Assembly: GCA_009712185.1 (NCBI GenBank)
Contig: WASQ01000026.1
Coordinates: 1-41,887 of the forward strand
DNA: 41,887 nt
Direction: 5' to 3'
Origin: Telmatospirillum sp.
Lineage (GTDB): Bacteria; Pseudomonadota; Alphaproteobacteria; Rhodospirillales; Magnetospirillaceae
This document shows positions 30,935 through 38,481 of this stretch, one piece after another; positions within the stretch are counted from its first letter, which is position 1; each line of letters begins with the position of its first letter. The notes below the pieces were generated by a model, which had not been told where the DNA came from, made no database searches, and was given only the letters and a program-made list of their open reading frames with translations. Made by a program: the position numbers and the translations under genes.

Positions 30935-31687
30935 TCAGGAATCGTTGTCGGGAAAGACATTTCGCGTCGTCTGTGCCGGCGTGCGCGAGAACGCACTTAT
31001 GGCGGTTCGAAAGGCCTGCATATGGAATGCCGCCTGGGCGGGGCCGTAGAGATGTTCCGCGCCGACCGGGCAGGCCCGCCGGGCCCGGCAGCCCCCGCTC
31101 ATGCAGTCTTCTCCTCCGGTCGTCTCCAGATGCCGGACACAGGCTGGCACGTCATAGCCGCCGACCCGGAAGGCATGGGCGGGACAGGTGGCGAGGCAGG
31201 GCTTGTCCCGGCAGTCCTCGCAGGGCGACGGAGACGTCGGGGAAGGGCGCACCCCCAGGTCGCGGTCGAACAGAAGCGCCGCCCGAAGCGCATGCCACAA
31301 TCCGAACCGGGGGTGGATGAGGAGGCCCAAGGGCGAGAAATGGCATCCCCCGGCTTTGACGGCCCAGCGCTGGAACGGCCGGGGTGGTGTGTCGAACACG
31401 AAGACCGGGGTGGCGTCATACCGGCGGGCGATCTCTGTCACAACGGCCCTTGTCCAGTGGTCCAGCGGATCGGGCCCGGCCGGCATCGCGGCCTGAAAAC
31501 GACGCCACATCGCCGGACCGGCATTGCCGACCAGCAGCAGGCTGCGTGCCCGCCGACCCCGGGCGACAATGGGGACGTCATCGGCGTCATCAGGCGTGAA
31601 ACCGCCGCACAGGCGCAGCCCCTCGCGTTCCAATGCCGCCACCACCGCCGGCAGGGAGAGGGCGGCTTTGTCTCCGGTTCCAGTCAT
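30935..31687 (-). CDS. 4Fe-4S dicluster-type protein of unknown function
   Basis: This 250-residue protein carries an iron-sulfur signature CEDCRDKPCLATC near residues 157-169 (C-x2-C-x4-C-x3-C), a lone Cys in ACVRHL, then CMSGGCRARRACPVG, enough for two clusters. The N-terminal 100 residues look alpha/beta (RARSLLLVGNAGPAMWRRF). This resembles small ferredoxin-like proteins related to the iron-sulfur part of epoxyqueuosine reductase; the reaction is not known. There is no signal peptide. It lies 48 bp after a LysR gene on the same strand. Confidence 0.78.
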   Translation of the reverse strand: MTGTGDKAALSLPAVVAALEREGLRLCGGFTPDDADDVPIVARGRRARSLLLVGNAGPAMWRRFQAAMPAGPDPLDHWTRAVVTEIARRYDATPVFVFDTPPRPFQRWAVKAGGCHFSPLGLLIHPRFGLWHALRAALLFDRDLGVRPSPTSPSPCEDCRDKPCLATCPAHAFRVGGYDVPACVRHLETTGGEDCMSGGCRARRACPVGAEHLYGPAQAAFHMQAFRTAISAFSRTPAQTTRNVFPDNDS

Positions 31688-31735
31688 GCCGACATTCCTC
31701 TGGTTGGAGTGGACTGTCTGTTTCCCGTAAGCCGC

Positions 31736-32587
31736 TCATATGCCGCGGCCTCGCAGCGCCGCTTTCAGGCGGGCCAGATCGGCACGGGTCTGGCGGTCGC
31801 CGGCCTTTGCAAAAAAAACGATGTCGCGATCGGGCAAGGGGGGCAGTCCGAGGCGAGGTCCCGCATCGGCCGTACCCGGCGGAGCAAATCGCCGTCCCAG
31901 CGCCGCGACCGCGAGACCGGCCGAGACCGCGGCGCCGACGGTGCCAACGCCGCCGCCCACGAAGACCTCCTCCCAGGGGAGGCCGGCGGCATCGAGGGCG
32001 GAGGTCGCCATGGTACGGACCATACAGGGCTTCGCCTGGGCCGCCAGCGGCAACGGCCTGTCCCGCAGGGGGTGGAAATCCGGGGCGGCCATCCATCCGA
32101 AGGCTTCCGTTCCAAGGACCTCGCCGTCGTGACGATGCCGGTCATGGTTGAGCACAATGGCCGCGTCATAGGTCCCGGCGTCATAATCGTCCAGCACCTC
32201 GCGCGAGCTGCCGACATGCATCTCAAGCGTCAGCGCGGGCTCTGCGTCGCCGAGGCGCTTCAGCAAGACCGGCAGGTCCCTGCCGATGACATGGTGGCTG
32301 AGCCCCACCACCAGCCGGCGGCGGCCACCACCGAAGGAATCGATGGCAGACCGGTGGGCCGCCATCAACTCCCGCGCCGGTTCCAGAAACCGCGATCCCT
32401 CGGCCGAAAGCCGGACCTGCCGGGGCGTCCGCTCCAGAAGACGCCGCCCCAGGCTGGTCTCCAGCCGTCTGATCCGAAGGCTGATGGCCGACTGGGTGGT
32501 TTCCAGCGCCTCCGCCGCGCGGGTGAAGCTTTTCAACTCCGCCACAAGAAGAAAGGCCTGGACCGCCTGGATGTCGAGAGCCGTCAT
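31736..32587 (-). CDS. LysR-family transcriptional regulator
   Basis: This 283-residue LysR regulator has the HTH FTRAAEALETTQSAISLRIRRLE at residues 21-43 and an effector-binding domain with typical RRLVVGLSHHVIG. The ATG at 32587 (MTALDIQAVQAF) is the family start; a TTG at 32602 would overlap the likely operator at 32596-32610. Targets are probably itself and the iron-sulfur protein gene 48 bp downstream. The effector is unknown. Confidence 0.88.
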   Translation of the reverse strand: MTALDIQAVQAFLLVAELKSFTRAAEALETTQSAISLRIRRLETSLGRRLLERTPRQVRLSAEGSRFLEPARELMAAHRSAIDSFGGGRRRLVVGLSHHVIGRDLPVLLKRLGDAEPALTLEMHVGSSREVLDDYDAGTYDAAIVLNHDRHRHDGEVLGTEAFGWMAAPDFHPLRDRPLPLAAQAKPCMVRTMATSALDAAGLPWEEVFVGGGVGTVGAAVSAGLAVAALGRRFAPPGTADAGPRLGLPPLPDRDIVFFAKAGDRQTRADLARLKAALRGRGI

Positions 32588-32595
32588 GGTCCGCC

Positions 32596-32610
32596 ATTTC
32601 AAATTGAAAT
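32596..32610. promoter_or_regulatory. LysR box upstream of the LysR gene
   Basis: ATTTCAAATTGAAAT is a perfect 7+1+7 palindrome containing the T-N11-A pattern of LysR operators (T at 32597, A at 32609). It ends nine bases before the ATG at 32587, so it probably mediates autorepression. Confidence 0.65.
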
Positions 32611-32676
32611 AGTTTGGTGAGATTACCGATCGGAATGCTGATGCTCAACCGCGATCGTTGCCGGAGCGCCGGGGCC

Positions 32677-32721
32677 TGCCGTCGCGTGGCCGGCCGTCGC
32701 GTGGTGTGCCGTCGCAGGCCG
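32677..32721. repeat. Short 15-bp tandem repeat
   Basis: Three imperfect 15-bp units, TGCCGTCGCGTGGCC, GGCCGTCGCGTGGTG and TGCCGTCGCAGGCCG, follow one another in the gap between the MFS and LysR genes. This looks like slippage-prone spacer DNA. Confidence 0.75.
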
Positions 32722-32775
32722 TCTTGCATGTCCCGCTCATTCCAGACCTCGTCGATCGGAACCGGTCAACGAGCC

Positions 32776-34047
32776 TTAAGACCGGCGCAAGGTCAGGCTG
32801 ACCTGCAACAGGGTCAACCCGCCCAGGACGAACACGGCCGGGGCCCAGCGGCTGTCGCTATGGAACAGGACGGAGGCGGTGGCCGCGACGCCGGCCAGTG
32901 TCTGCTGAAGAAAGCCGGCCAGGGCCATGGCATGGGCCCCGTGGCTGCGACAGTCGCTGACGGCCGTTGCCATGCTGTTGGGAAACAGGACGGCTTGCCC
33001 GAATGTCGTCAGGCAGTAGAGACCGGTGAAGACCACGAGGCCCGATGTTCCCTCAAGAAATCCCAACAATCGCAGCAGCAGCATGGCGCCCGTGGCGGCG
33101 CCGATCAGGCGGGCGCCGGTCTGCATCAGGCGTCGTCCGCCGACATGGGCGACCTTGCGGTTGACCAGCAGGGCGCCCGAGAAATAGGCGAGACCGATCA
33201 GCAGTCCGATCGTGCCGAATCCGGTCGGGGGAAGATGAAACTTCTCCTCGAACAGGAAAGGGCTGACCTCCTGTAAGGTGACCGTGGTGGCAAACCCCAG
33301 GCCTCCGGCGCAGGCCGGCCAGAAAAAGCCGGGACGCACGAGAATCGATAGATAGATGCCCAATCCCCCGCTCCGGATCGTTCCGGTTGGCGTTCCCTTC
33401 GGCGTTCCCTTCGGCTGCGCGTCCGTGCCGCCGCCCGCCGCCCGTCGTCCCCCGTCCATGGGCAGGGAGAAAGACAGGGCGATGGCGGCCGCCGATGTGG
33501 CCGCCATCAGCAGGAACCCGCTTTGCCAATGGCTGTAGCGGGCGATCAGGCCGCCTGCGAACTGGCCGCCACCCAGCGCCGTGATAAAGGCGATGGACAG
33601 GACCGAAAGCCGCCGGGCCAGTTCGTCTCCCTGCCAGTTGTCGCGCACGATGATGCGCGCGATGATCGCCGCTCCTCCGGCCGCGACCCCCTGGAGGGTC
33701 CTCAGGACCAGCAGTTCCGTGGCGCCCGCCGCGGCGGCCAGCAACAGGCTGGTCGCCGCGAACAGCGACAGGGCGCCCAGAAGAGGGCCGCGCCGTCCCC
33801 AGCGGTCAGCCGCCCAGCCCCAGAACAGCACCGGCAACGCGGCGCCGACCACGAAGGCGGAGATCGACAGCTCCACCATCCCCTGTGTCATGCCAAGCTC
33901 TGCCATGACCGTGGGCAGCGATGGCAGATACACGGTGGTCGCCATCTGCGCCATGAACACGATCAGGCAGCACAGCGCCATGATCCGGAACGGGGGGCGG
34001 GCGGCGGGCCGGGCGCCGTCTGCGCCGGGGATGGAACGGTCGGTCAT
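32776..34047 (-). CDS. MFS transporter, Bcr/CflA-like
   Basis: This 423-residue, 12-TM major facilitator protein resembles the Bcr/CflA subfamily: ATTVYLPSLPTVMAELGMT in the first loop, WGWAADRWGRRGPLL for motif A and LRTLQGVAAGGAAIIARIIVRD after it. The central loop has a small Pro-Lys-Gly-Thr repeat (KGTPKGTPTGT). It lies 24 bp downstream of a mandelate-racemase-family gene, so it might import or export that enzyme's sugar acid. The Bcr assignment instead points to drug efflux; I would not decide between them. Confidence 0.82.
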   Translation of the reverse strand: MTDRSIPGADGARPAARPPFRIMALCCLIVFMAQMATTVYLPSLPTVMAELGMTQGMVELSISAFVVGAALPVLFWGWAADRWGRRGPLLGALSLFAATSLLLAAAAGATELLVLRTLQGVAAGGAAIIARIIVRDNWQGDELARRLSVLSIAFITALGGGQFAGGLIARYSHWQSGFLLMAATSAAAIALSFSLPMDGGRRAAGGGTDAQPKGTPKGTPTGTIRSGGLGIYLSILVRPGFFWPACAGGLGFATTVTLQEVSPFLFEEKFHLPPTGFGTIGLLIGLAYFSGALLVNRKVAHVGGRRLMQTGARLIGAATGAMLLLRLLGFLEGTSGLVVFTGLYCLTTFGQAVLFPNSMATAVSDCRSHGAHAMALAGFLQQTLAGVAATASVLFHSDSRWAPAVFVLGGLTLLQVSLTLRRS

Positions 34048-34071
34048 GGTCCTCCGGTGTCGTGGTGCCGG

Positions 34072-35184
34072 TTACCGGACCGCGAAACGGTCCAGGGCTT
34101 CGGCGGTGAGCGTGGTCCCGGCGCCGGGCGCCTCCGGGATGCGATAGCCCCCGTCGACGCCGGCCACCGGTTCTGCGAAGCAGCCAAGGGTCCAGGGAAT
34201 ATATTCCAACAGGGAACAGGCCGGGTGCGCCATCACAAGATGCAATTGGGCCTGCATCATGTCGCCATGATGCGGGGTGACGGGCAGATGGAAGGCATGT
34301 CCCAGGTCGGCGATTTCCCAGACCGCCGTCAGGCCGCCGCAGCGCGTTGCGTCGGGTTGCAGATAGTCGACCGCCCCGGCCAGAACAAATTCCTTGAAAC
34401 TGTCGAGGTTGTAAAGCAGTTCGCCCAGCGCGATCGGCGTGTTCATCATGCCGGCAAGCTGGCGGTGCCCGGCCACGTCCTCGTGCCACAGCGGTTCCTC
34501 GAACCAGGTGACGTCATAGTCGGCCAGCCGGGGACCATATTGGCGCGCGATATTGATCGTCCATTTTCCGTTGGCATCGACCATCAGGCGGGGTTCGGGG
34601 CCGATGGCCTTGCGCACGGCCTCGATCCGGCGGAAATCCTCCTTGGGGTCGGGTTTGCCGATCTTCATCTTGATGGCGTTGAACCCTTCCTCGAAGATCA
34701 TTTTGCGGCAGTCGTCGACCAGTTCGTCCTCGGGACGCACCAGCCAGCCGCAATCGGTGTTGTAGGCGTCGACCCGGGCGCCGGCGGATCCCCCCATCAG
34801 TTGCCAAAGCGGCTGGCCGGCGGCCTTGGCCTTCAGGTCCCACAACGCGATGTCGATGGCCGAGAGCGCCATCTGCGGCAAACCGCCCCGTCCGATCCAG
34901 ATGTTGGTCGAGCTTTTCGACATCAGATGATGCAGATGGCGGACGGCGGTTGGATCCTGACCGATCAGCATGGGGCCGAACACGTCGGCAATCAGGGTCG
35001 TGATCATCCTGTCGGTGACGATATCGGCGTGGGTGCCGCTGTAGCCATAGCCGACGAGACCGTTGTCGGTCTCGATCATCACGCCGGGCATGCCCCAATG
35101 GGTGATGGAGTGGGTCGAGTCGCCGATGACGCTCTTGCTGACCGGGACGTGGAGAATGAAGGTTTTCAGGGCCTGGATCTTCAT
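34072..35184 (-). CDS. Mandelate racemase/enolase-superfamily dehydratase
   Basis: This is a 370-residue enolase-superfamily enzyme of the mandelate racemase subgroup, probably an acid-sugar dehydratase. The KMK base pair (KMKIG) is near residues 170-172; metal ligands are Asp of MVDANGKW near 202, Glu of FEEPLW near 229 and Glu of ALGEL near 253; the catalytic His of TPHHGD is near 304 with Asp of PDATRCGG before it. Talarate/galactarate-type dehydratases are the nearest kind, but the substrate cannot be fixed. It is followed by an MFS transporter, and a 16-bp palindrome lies 72 bp upstream. Confidence 0.86.
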   Translation of the reverse strand: MKIQALKTFILHVPVSKSVIGDSTHSITHWGMPGVMIETDNGLVGYGYSGTHADIVTDRMITTLIADVFGPMLIGQDPTAVRHLHHLMSKSSTNIWIGRGGLPQMALSAIDIALWDLKAKAAGQPLWQLMGGSAGARVDAYNTDCGWLVRPEDELVDDCRKMIFEEGFNAIKMKIGKPDPKEDFRRIEAVRKAIGPEPRLMVDANGKWTINIARQYGPRLADYDVTWFEEPLWHEDVAGHRQLAGMMNTPIALGELLYNLDSFKEFVLAGAVDYLQPDATRCGGLTAVWEIADLGHAFHLPVTPHHGDMMQAQLHLVMAHPACSLLEYIPWTLGCFAEPVAGVDGGYRIPEAPGAGTTLTAEALDRFAVR

Positions 35185-35255
35185 GATGCGCCTTCCTTGC
35201 CGAAGCCTGTCTGTGTTTATCGGCCAGACAGTAGTCGACCGTCAGGGGGCAAGAC

Positions 35256-35271
35256 TGTCAATTTTTTGACA
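35256..35271. promoter_or_regulatory. Palindromic operator upstream of the dehydratase gene
   Basis: TGTCAATTTTTTGACA is a perfect inverted repeat (TGTCAA/TTGACA) centred 80 bp upstream of the dehydratase start. GntR-family operators controlling sugar-acid genes have this look. One arm, TTGACA, could also be a -35 hexamer for the minus strand, but I see no -10 at the right distance. Confidence 0.5.
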
Positions 35272-35295
35272 ATCGGGCATCTGGCAATCGGCCGT

Positions 35296-36030
35296 TCAGG
35301 TCCCATCCCGGGCGAGACGGCGCAGCGCGCCGATGTCGCGGACCAGAATGCGGCCATAGCCGGTTTCGATCCATCCCAGGCGCTGCCAGTCGACCAGACG
35401 CTTGTTGATGGTCTGCCGGCTGGTTCCGATCACCGAGGCCAGATCGTCCTGGGTCAGATGCAGATCGATACCGGCTCCCCGATCCCCGGTGGCGCCGGAG
35501 GCCTCGGCAAAACTGACCAGCCGTTTGGCAAGTCTTGCGGACACCGACAGCAGACTGCCGTCATTCAGCATGGTGAAGGCGGTGCGTATGACACGGCACA
35601 GCAACAGTGCCAGGAATTTGTAGAACAGCGGGTGCCGTTCCAGGATATCCGCCAGATCGCGGGGCGCCAGCGTCAACAGCAGGGTGTCGTCGACGGCGAC
35701 CGCGTCATGGGTGCGCGCCGAACCGTCCAGCATCCCGATCTCGCCGAACCAGCTTCCGGGCGACATGTAACGGAACACGCATTCCAGTCCGTCGGCGGAA
35801 AGCGACCGCATTTTGACAGAGCCCGACAGGACGGCGTAAAGCCCGGTGGAGGGCTGTCCCTCGTAATGGATCACCGTTTCGGCCGGAACGGCCGCGATCG
35901 TCGCCGCGGTCATCAGTGCCGCCACCAGATCGTCCGGAAGATCGCGGAACCAACTGTTGGACATCAGGACGGACACCGCCCAGGCCCTGTTTTGCGGCGC
36001 CGCGACGGTCCGATCCGGGGTCATTGTCAT
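35296..36030 (-). CDS. Crp/Fnr-family transcriptional regulator
   Basis: This 244-residue regulator has a cyclic-nucleotide-binding-type N-terminal domain, about residues 25-145 (GLYAVLSGSVKMRS, then GSWFGEIGMLDG), and a C-terminal Crp-type HTH (HLTQDDLASVIGTSRQTINKRL). There are no N-terminal cysteine ligands as in Fnr, so an oxygen-sensing cluster is unlikely and the effector is unknown. It lies between the sugar-acid dehydratase and the CMD-protein operon, with a gap of 63 bp to the latter. Its targets cannot be read from sequence. Confidence 0.87.
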   Translation of the reverse strand: MTMTPDRTVAAPQNRAWAVSVLMSNSWFRDLPDDLVAALMTAATIAAVPAETVIHYEGQPSTGLYAVLSGSVKMRSLSADGLECVFRYMSPGSWFGEIGMLDGSARTHDAVAVDDTLLLTLAPRDLADILERHPLFYKFLALLLCRVIRTAFTMLNDGSLLSVSARLAKRLVSFAEASGATGDRGAGIDLHLTQDDLASVIGTSRQTINKRLVDWQRLGWIETGYGRILVRDIGALRRLARDGT

Positions 36031-36093
36031 TCTCCGTCCTCCGGCCGCTGTTGTGGCGAGCCGGAGGCTGAAGAGGCCATTCCGGCCCGCGAT

Positions 36094-36753
36094 TTATAAC
36101 GGACGGCCGGACGCGATGGCAGGGGCGTCGGAGGGAATCGACACGGGCGCGGGATGGGATGTCACCGGGCCCCCCAGCGACAGCATCAGGCGGTTGGCCC
36201 AATTGAAGAATGCGGCGCTCTGGATCAGGTCGGCGATGGCGCCCTCGTCAAGACCGGCTTTGCGGAGGCGCGTCACCTCGGCCGCGCCGAACCGGCTGGG
36301 GGTGGCGGTGATGGCCTTCGCCGCGGCCACCAGCGCATTCCACCGTTCTCCCAGGTCGGCGTCCGGCCCCTGGGCGAGGAGACGGTCGATATCCCCGGGC
36401 CGGCGCGAGTAATGGGCGGCAAAGCGCGCATGCACGGAGGCGCAGTAGATGCAGCCGTTGACCCGGGATGTTGCGGTGGCCGCCAGTTCGCGTTCCGCCC
36501 GGGGCAGGCCGCCGGCATCGTTGTGAAAAATATCCCGGGCGGTCTTCGTGCGCGCCTCCAGGATGGCGGGGGCGCGGGCCAGCAGGCGGAAATAGTCGGA
36601 CCTGACGCGCGCCTTGTCCACCAGGGCGGTCTTCTGAACGTCGGTCAGATCAGCCTCGGCCACCGGCTCGAGCCAGGGCAGCCAGGGCAGATCGTCCCGC
36701 GTGAAGCGGACCGGGGACTGGCCGCCCCCGTCGGGTAAAAGGGAACTGGTCAT
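36094..36753 (-). CDS. Alkylhydroperoxidase-domain protein, Avi_7169-like
   Basis: This 219-residue AhpD/CMD-fold protein has the redox pair in NGCIYCASVHARF (C101, C104) with His108, the known proton relay of AhpD-type peroxidases. It matches the Avi_7169 family, described as part of a cluster with Avi_7170-type CMD proteins, KPN_01858-type luciferase-like monooxygenases and peptide-type ABC transporters, all present here in order. The substrate of the pathway is not known. It is the last gene of the operon. Confidence 0.82.
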   Translation of the reverse strand: MTSSLLPDGGGQSPVRFTRDDLPWLPWLEPVAEADLTDVQKTALVDKARVRSDYFRLLARAPAILEARTKTARDIFHNDAGGLPRAERELAATATSRVNGCIYCASVHARFAAHYSRRPGDIDRLLAQGPDADLGERWNALVAAAKAITATPSRFGAAEVTRLRKAGLDEGAIADLIQSAAFFNWANRLMLSLGGPVTSHPAPVSIPSDAPAIASGRPL

Positions 36754-36779
36754 GCGGAACCTCTTTGAAACAGTGGGCC

Positions 36780-37367
36780 TCAGGCCGCCAGAACGCGGAA
36801 CCCCTGGATGGTCCGAACCTGAAAGGACAGGAACGCCACCAGTTGCGACAGCGTCACGATAGCGTTGGCATCGAAGCCGGCGTCGGTCAGTTTTCGCAGG
36901 TCCTCCGGGCCGGCGTCGCGCGGGTGAAAGACCAGCAGATGGGCATGCGCCAGGGCGGCGGCGAGCCGCGGGCCGAGCCCGGCCGCGTCCGGTTCCCCGA
37001 TCCGGAAACGGGGGCCGTCCTGCCGTTCCGCGGCCAGGGGGCCATCGGGATAGCCGCCGTAGGGCCCCTGGGTCTGGCCGCGGCCGATCTGCACGGCGAT
37101 GAGGTCGCTCAATCCCTCGGCCAGGGCGGCAAGGCGCGCGCCATAGAACAGGGTCGATGCCGGATCCGCGTGCAGACCGGCGACGAAGGTGGCCACGGCG
37201 AGCCGTTCGACAAGGCTGACGCCAGCCGGGTCCGCCGGCTCGAACAGCGCCTGAAAACTGCGTTGGGCCTCGGTTCTGGCCACCGGGCGCGCAGCGCGGA
37301 TCTCGTCGACGGCGGACCCTTGCCGGAGGCCCGCCAGCAGGCCGATGACGTCGGGGGGGAGGGGCAT
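36780..37367 (-). CDS. CMD-domain protein, Avi_7170-like
   Basis: This 195-residue protein is of the carboxymuconolactone decarboxylase-like fold, Avi_7170 type. It lacks the CxxC pair of its neighbour, so it is probably not a peroxidase by itself and may partner with it. The start MPLPPDVIGLLAGL at 37367 has GGAGA eight bases upstream; an upstream frame start at 37412 runs into the monooxygenase gene. It lies 26 bp before the Avi_7169-type gene and 22 bp after the monooxygenase stop. Confidence 0.82.
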   Translation of the reverse strand: MPLPPDVIGLLAGLRQGSAVDEIRAARPVARTEAQRSFQALFEPADPAGVSLVERLAVATFVAGLHADPASTLFYGARLAALAEGLSDLIAVQIGRGQTQGPYGGYPDGPLAAERQDGPRFRIGEPDAAGLGPRLAAALAHAHLLVFHPRDAGPEDLRKLTDAGFDANAIVTLSQLVAFLSFQVRTIQGFRVLAA

Positions 37368-37389
37368 GGTCGATGTCTCCAATCGCAGA

Positions 37390-38481
37390 TCAGTGCGCGA
37401 CCGCGACGGCACGGTGGCCGGCGGTGGCGGCGGAGGTGGAGGGGGGCGCCTCCACCCGGTCCGGCGGTTCCTCCCGCGTCACCCGTGGCTGCCATCCCAG
37501 GGCGGGAGCCACTTTTTCCGCTGTCAACGCGATCGATCGCAGAATCAGCGGATGCGGCGGATCGATGGAATGCACCTGAAACACGAGATCGGTGGCGCGG
37601 GCCAGCGCGCTGTCGGCGGCCAGACTTTCGATCACCTCGTCGGGCGTTCCGACATGAACGTCGAACGCGGTGATCAGATCGTCGAGGCTGCGGCCGGGAA
37701 CGCTGTGGCCGCTGGCGAGAAAGCGGTCCAGCGCGGCGCGAAGGCCCGCCTCCGCGAGACGGCGGGCTTCCGCCCGGTCGTCGGCGACGAACAGGGTCCG
37801 CGATCCCAGGATGCGCGGTTCGCGCCCGGCGGGCAGGGCGTCAAGATAGGCGTCGATGATCGGATGTTGCAGGTCGGGCAGGCCGGCCTTCGGCCGGTCG
37901 GCCGGCCGCGGCTGGGTCCTGGACAGCATCAGGCCGTCACCCGCCTGCCCGGCGCGCCGGCCCCCTTCGGCGGAAAACGTCGCCTGCCAGACCCGGTCGG
38001 CGAGATGCGGTGCCGCCGGATAAAGACGGTTTTCGTCATGTCCCAGCGGTTCTCCGCGCCAGGCGTCCTGAAGTGTGCGGTAATGGCGCTGAAAAACCGC
38101 GTAGCGGTCGGTGGCGGCGAAGCCGAAGGCCTGGAAGGAGGCCGGAGTTGCGCCGGTGCCAAGTCCGATCTCAAGACGCCCTCCGCTCAGCAGGTCGAGG
38201 ACGGCGGCATCTTCCGCCACCCGGACCGCGTTCTCCATCGGCAGCGTGATGACGCCGGTGCCCAGCCTGATCCGCCGGGTGCGGGCCGCGACCTGGGCCA
38301 GGAACACGAATGGTGAGGGCAGGCCGCCCTCCGCTTCGTGAAAATGGTGCTGGGCGATCCAGGCGCTGTCGAAACCGGCGGTCTCGGCGGCCTGGATCTG
38401 AAGGGTGGCGAGCCGGTAACGCTCCGCCGCCGGCTGGGCGTCGAGAAGACGGGTGAAAAAGCCGAGACGTTTAGCTGTCAT
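37390..38481 (-). CDS. Luciferase-like FMN-dependent monooxygenase, KPN_01858-like
   Basis: This 363-residue bacterial luciferase-fold monooxygenase contains AWIAQHHFHEAEGGLPSPFVF, RIRLGTGVITLPM and RLEIGLGTG, typical of the LLM superfamily. It should use reduced flavin and oxygen on an unknown substrate. The combination with CMD proteins and a dipeptide-type ABC importer matches the KPN_01858 family, whose reaction is not established. The start MTAKRLGFFTRLLD overlaps the stop of the ATPase gene (ATGA). The C-terminal 25 residues are Ala/Pro-rich and variable. Confidence 0.85.
   Translation of the reverse strand: MTAKRLGFFTRLLDAQPAAERYRLATLQIQAAETAGFDSAWIAQHHFHEAEGGLPSPFVFLAQVAARTRRIRLGTGVITLPMENAVRVAEDAAVLDLLSGGRLEIGLGTGATPASFQAFGFAATDRYAVFQRHYRTLQDAWRGEPLGHDENRLYPAAPHLADRVWQATFSAEGGRRAGQAGDGLMLSRTQPRPADRPKAGLPDLQHPIIDAYLDALPAGREPRILGSRTLFVADDRAEARRLAEAGLRAALDRFLASGHSVPGRSLDDLITAFDVHVGTPDEVIESLAADSALARATDLVFQVHSIDPPHPLILRSIALTAEKVAPALGWQPRVTREEPPDRVEAPPSTSAATAGHRAVAVAH

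Noticed and set aside
33523-36099. An 858-codon open frame on the plus strand
   Set aside because: It runs antisense across a clear MFS transporter, a mandelate racemase-family enzyme and a Crp/Fnr regulator; its translation is Gly/Arg/Gln/His-rich with no domain. It is a GC-rich shadow frame.
37390-38481. Bioluminescence luciferase
   Set aside because: The fold is shared by many flavin monooxygenases; no luxB partner or fatty-acid reductase genes are nearby, and neighbours fit the KPN_01858 set.
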